NCBI GenBank assembly: GCA_023238725.1
Contig: CM041533.1
Location: 22,162,176-22,226,175 of the forward strand
DNA: 64,000 nt
Direction: 5' to 3'
DNA from: Scortum barcoo
Lineage: Eukaryota > Chordata > Actinopteri > Centrarchiformes > Terapontidae
Shown: positions 62,881-64,000 of the stretch, one piece after another
Layout: every line of letters begins with the position of its first letter
Position numbering within the stretch: the stretch's first letter is position 1
Translations under genes and position numbers: made by a program
Notes under the pieces: generated by a model
Databases searched by the model: none
What the model was told of the DNA's origin: nothing
What the model saw: only the letters and a program-made list of their open reading frames with translations

Positions 62881-63882
62881 ATGGCACGGATCTCTACCAT
62901 ATTTTTATTCTGTGTCACATCAGTACTCAGCGGAGCAGAGAGCGTGTCTGAGGTCTGCCGGGGGGCGCGCTGCTTCTCTGGTCAGGATTGGAGCAGACCG
63001 TGCGTCGGAGCGCACTGCCCGGGGCGCACGGAGGCAGGAGCGTCCCGACGGCAGTTCCACCACTCTGCGCAGTCCAGACAAGGACAAGTCTACCCGAGTT
63101 ACCAACAGGACGCTTATTTCGGTCATCACCAAGCCCAGAGCGCGCCGTTAGCGCCGTACACCATCACCCAGCCTCAGCAGGGAGGCTTTGCGCAACAAGC
63201 GGGTACGGATGGCACCAGGAGGACCAACCCGAGGACCATCACGGCGGAGGTGTTTCATCCAGGCTGCGCCGGGGGGACCTGCCCGACCAGCGTCTCTCAC
63301 CGCCCGACGAGTGATGACAGCGCAACACGGGAGTGCAAAGGCATCGGGTGTAAACTTCCCCACCGGATGCGCCAGAAATCCAAGCCGTGCGTCGGAGACG
63401 GCTGCGCGGCGCATGGAGCAGAGGACGGGAGAGGACACTCTTCACCGGTTCATGTGACAGACACAGCGGCGCAATTTCTGGATGAGCTTCCAGACTTCGG
63501 GTCGGAACATGGTGCATGGATACAGCTGACATGTGACATGAAGCCAGGTCAGTATCAGCGTGAGGGATTAGACACAAAACGGAGAGAAAGCTGATGTAAT
63601 CTAAAGTGCAGCCCTCCCACTGAGAAAATAATGATCACTTAAACTGCGATGTAATAGTTTTCTTTGTTTGCCACAGGGACCAATGAGGTTCCCTCGGAGG
63701 ACGCTCTTGTGCTGCAGCTGCAGCTGTCAAAGAGCCAGGAGAAGCTGGTTGAGGCCCTCAGGGGCCAGCAGGCCGAGGTCAGGGAGCTGCAGAGGCTCCT
63801 CAGTGAGCAGCAGGGGACGCTGGTCAACCAGCAGAGAGAAATACTGGAGCAGCAGAGCAGGATGTATGAGCAGATGGAGCAA
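62881..63882 (+). CDS. Unrecognised secreted protein with five CxGxxC motifs and a coiled coil (3' partial)
   Basis: I do not recognise this gene. Two coding exons are visible: 62881-63547 and 63677-63882. They join in phase 1 (AAG CCA G|GG ACC), with donor gtcagt, acceptor ccacag, and a further donor gtaagg after CAA at 63882, so the gene continues beyond the window. The ATG at 62881 has a good context (CAACATGG) and opens a signal peptide (MARISTIFLFCVTSVLSGA), with cleavage likely near residue 19. Five C-x-G-x-x-C motifs follow at 26-31, 41-46, 129-134, 152-157 and 170-175, separated by Gln/Tyr/Pro-rich and basic low-complexity sequence. Exon 2 encodes about 65 residues of Gln/Glu/Leu-rich coiled coil. 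A secreted oligomer is inferred. A C-terminal globular domain of pentraxin, C1q, olfactomedin or fibrinogen type would be a reasonable guess for the missing part, but nothing here shows it. Confidence 0.8.
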
Positions 63883-64000
63883 GTAAGGCTGCTGTGATGA
63901 TGGAGATTGATGATGAGGGAAGTGTTAATAGTTGGTGGTTCTGTTAGCGAAACATTACACATCTATTTAGATGAGGCGGATGGAAAACACCTGACCCACA

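Overview
This is vertebrate nuclear DNA, almost certainly from a teleost fish and probably an acanthomorph. The genes are split by GT-AG introns. CA/GT and GATA microsatellites are frequent. A Rex/RTE-like LINE with an ATGG-repeat tail and several repeat families that I associate with teleost introns are present. The gene set is the 10p12.1 neighbourhood of human: PTCHD3, YME1L1, ACBD5, ABI1 and APBB1IP.

Layout, left to right: (1) 231-1750, + strand, the last exon of a PTCHD3-like patched-domain protein whose upstream exons lie outside the window. (2) 4127-11174, - strand, complete YME1L1 in 18 coding exons (719 aa), with a likely 3' UTR reaching down to about 2.3 kb. (3) 12386-17503, - strand, complete ACBD5 in 13 coding exons (529 aa). 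(4) 18879-40517, + strand, complete ABI1 in 11 coding exons (496 aa), including a 15-base microexon; its 3' UTR runs to a poly(A) signal at 43081. (5) 43391-60499, - strand, APBB1IP (RIAM) in 13 coding exons (436 aa), with the proline-rich C-terminal tail of the mammalian protein largely absent. A nearly complete but frameshifted LINE (48506-51934) with a perfect 12-base target-site duplication lies in intron 8. (6) 62881-63882, + strand, the first two coding exons of an unrecognised secreted protein with five CxGxxC motifs and a coiled coil; it continues past the window end.

The exon chains of YME1L1, ACBD5, ABI1 and APBB1IP were traced by hand. Splice phases close in frame at every junction and total lengths are multiples of three. 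These genes are not an operon and need not act together, but two pairs are functionally related. ABI1 (WAVE complex) and APBB1IP (Rap1-talin-integrin and Ena/VASP signalling) both act on actin and adhesion. YME1L1 (mitochondrial inner-membrane protease) and ACBD5 (peroxisome-ER tether) serve organelle homeostasis. ACBD5 and ABI1 are divergent across a 1.4-kb spacer that holds two ZNF143-type motifs, an inverted GATA/TATC array and CCAAT boxes. ABI1 and APBB1IP converge tail to tail with at most about 300 bases between the ABI1 poly(A) signal and the APBB1IP stop. MASTL and PDSS1, which sit within this neighbourhood in human, are not found here.

The rest is intron and intergenic DNA with simple repeats and degenerate dispersed repeats. 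No tRNA, rRNA or CRISPR was seen. Family assignments rest on recognised protein sequence and on remembered gene order, not on database searches.
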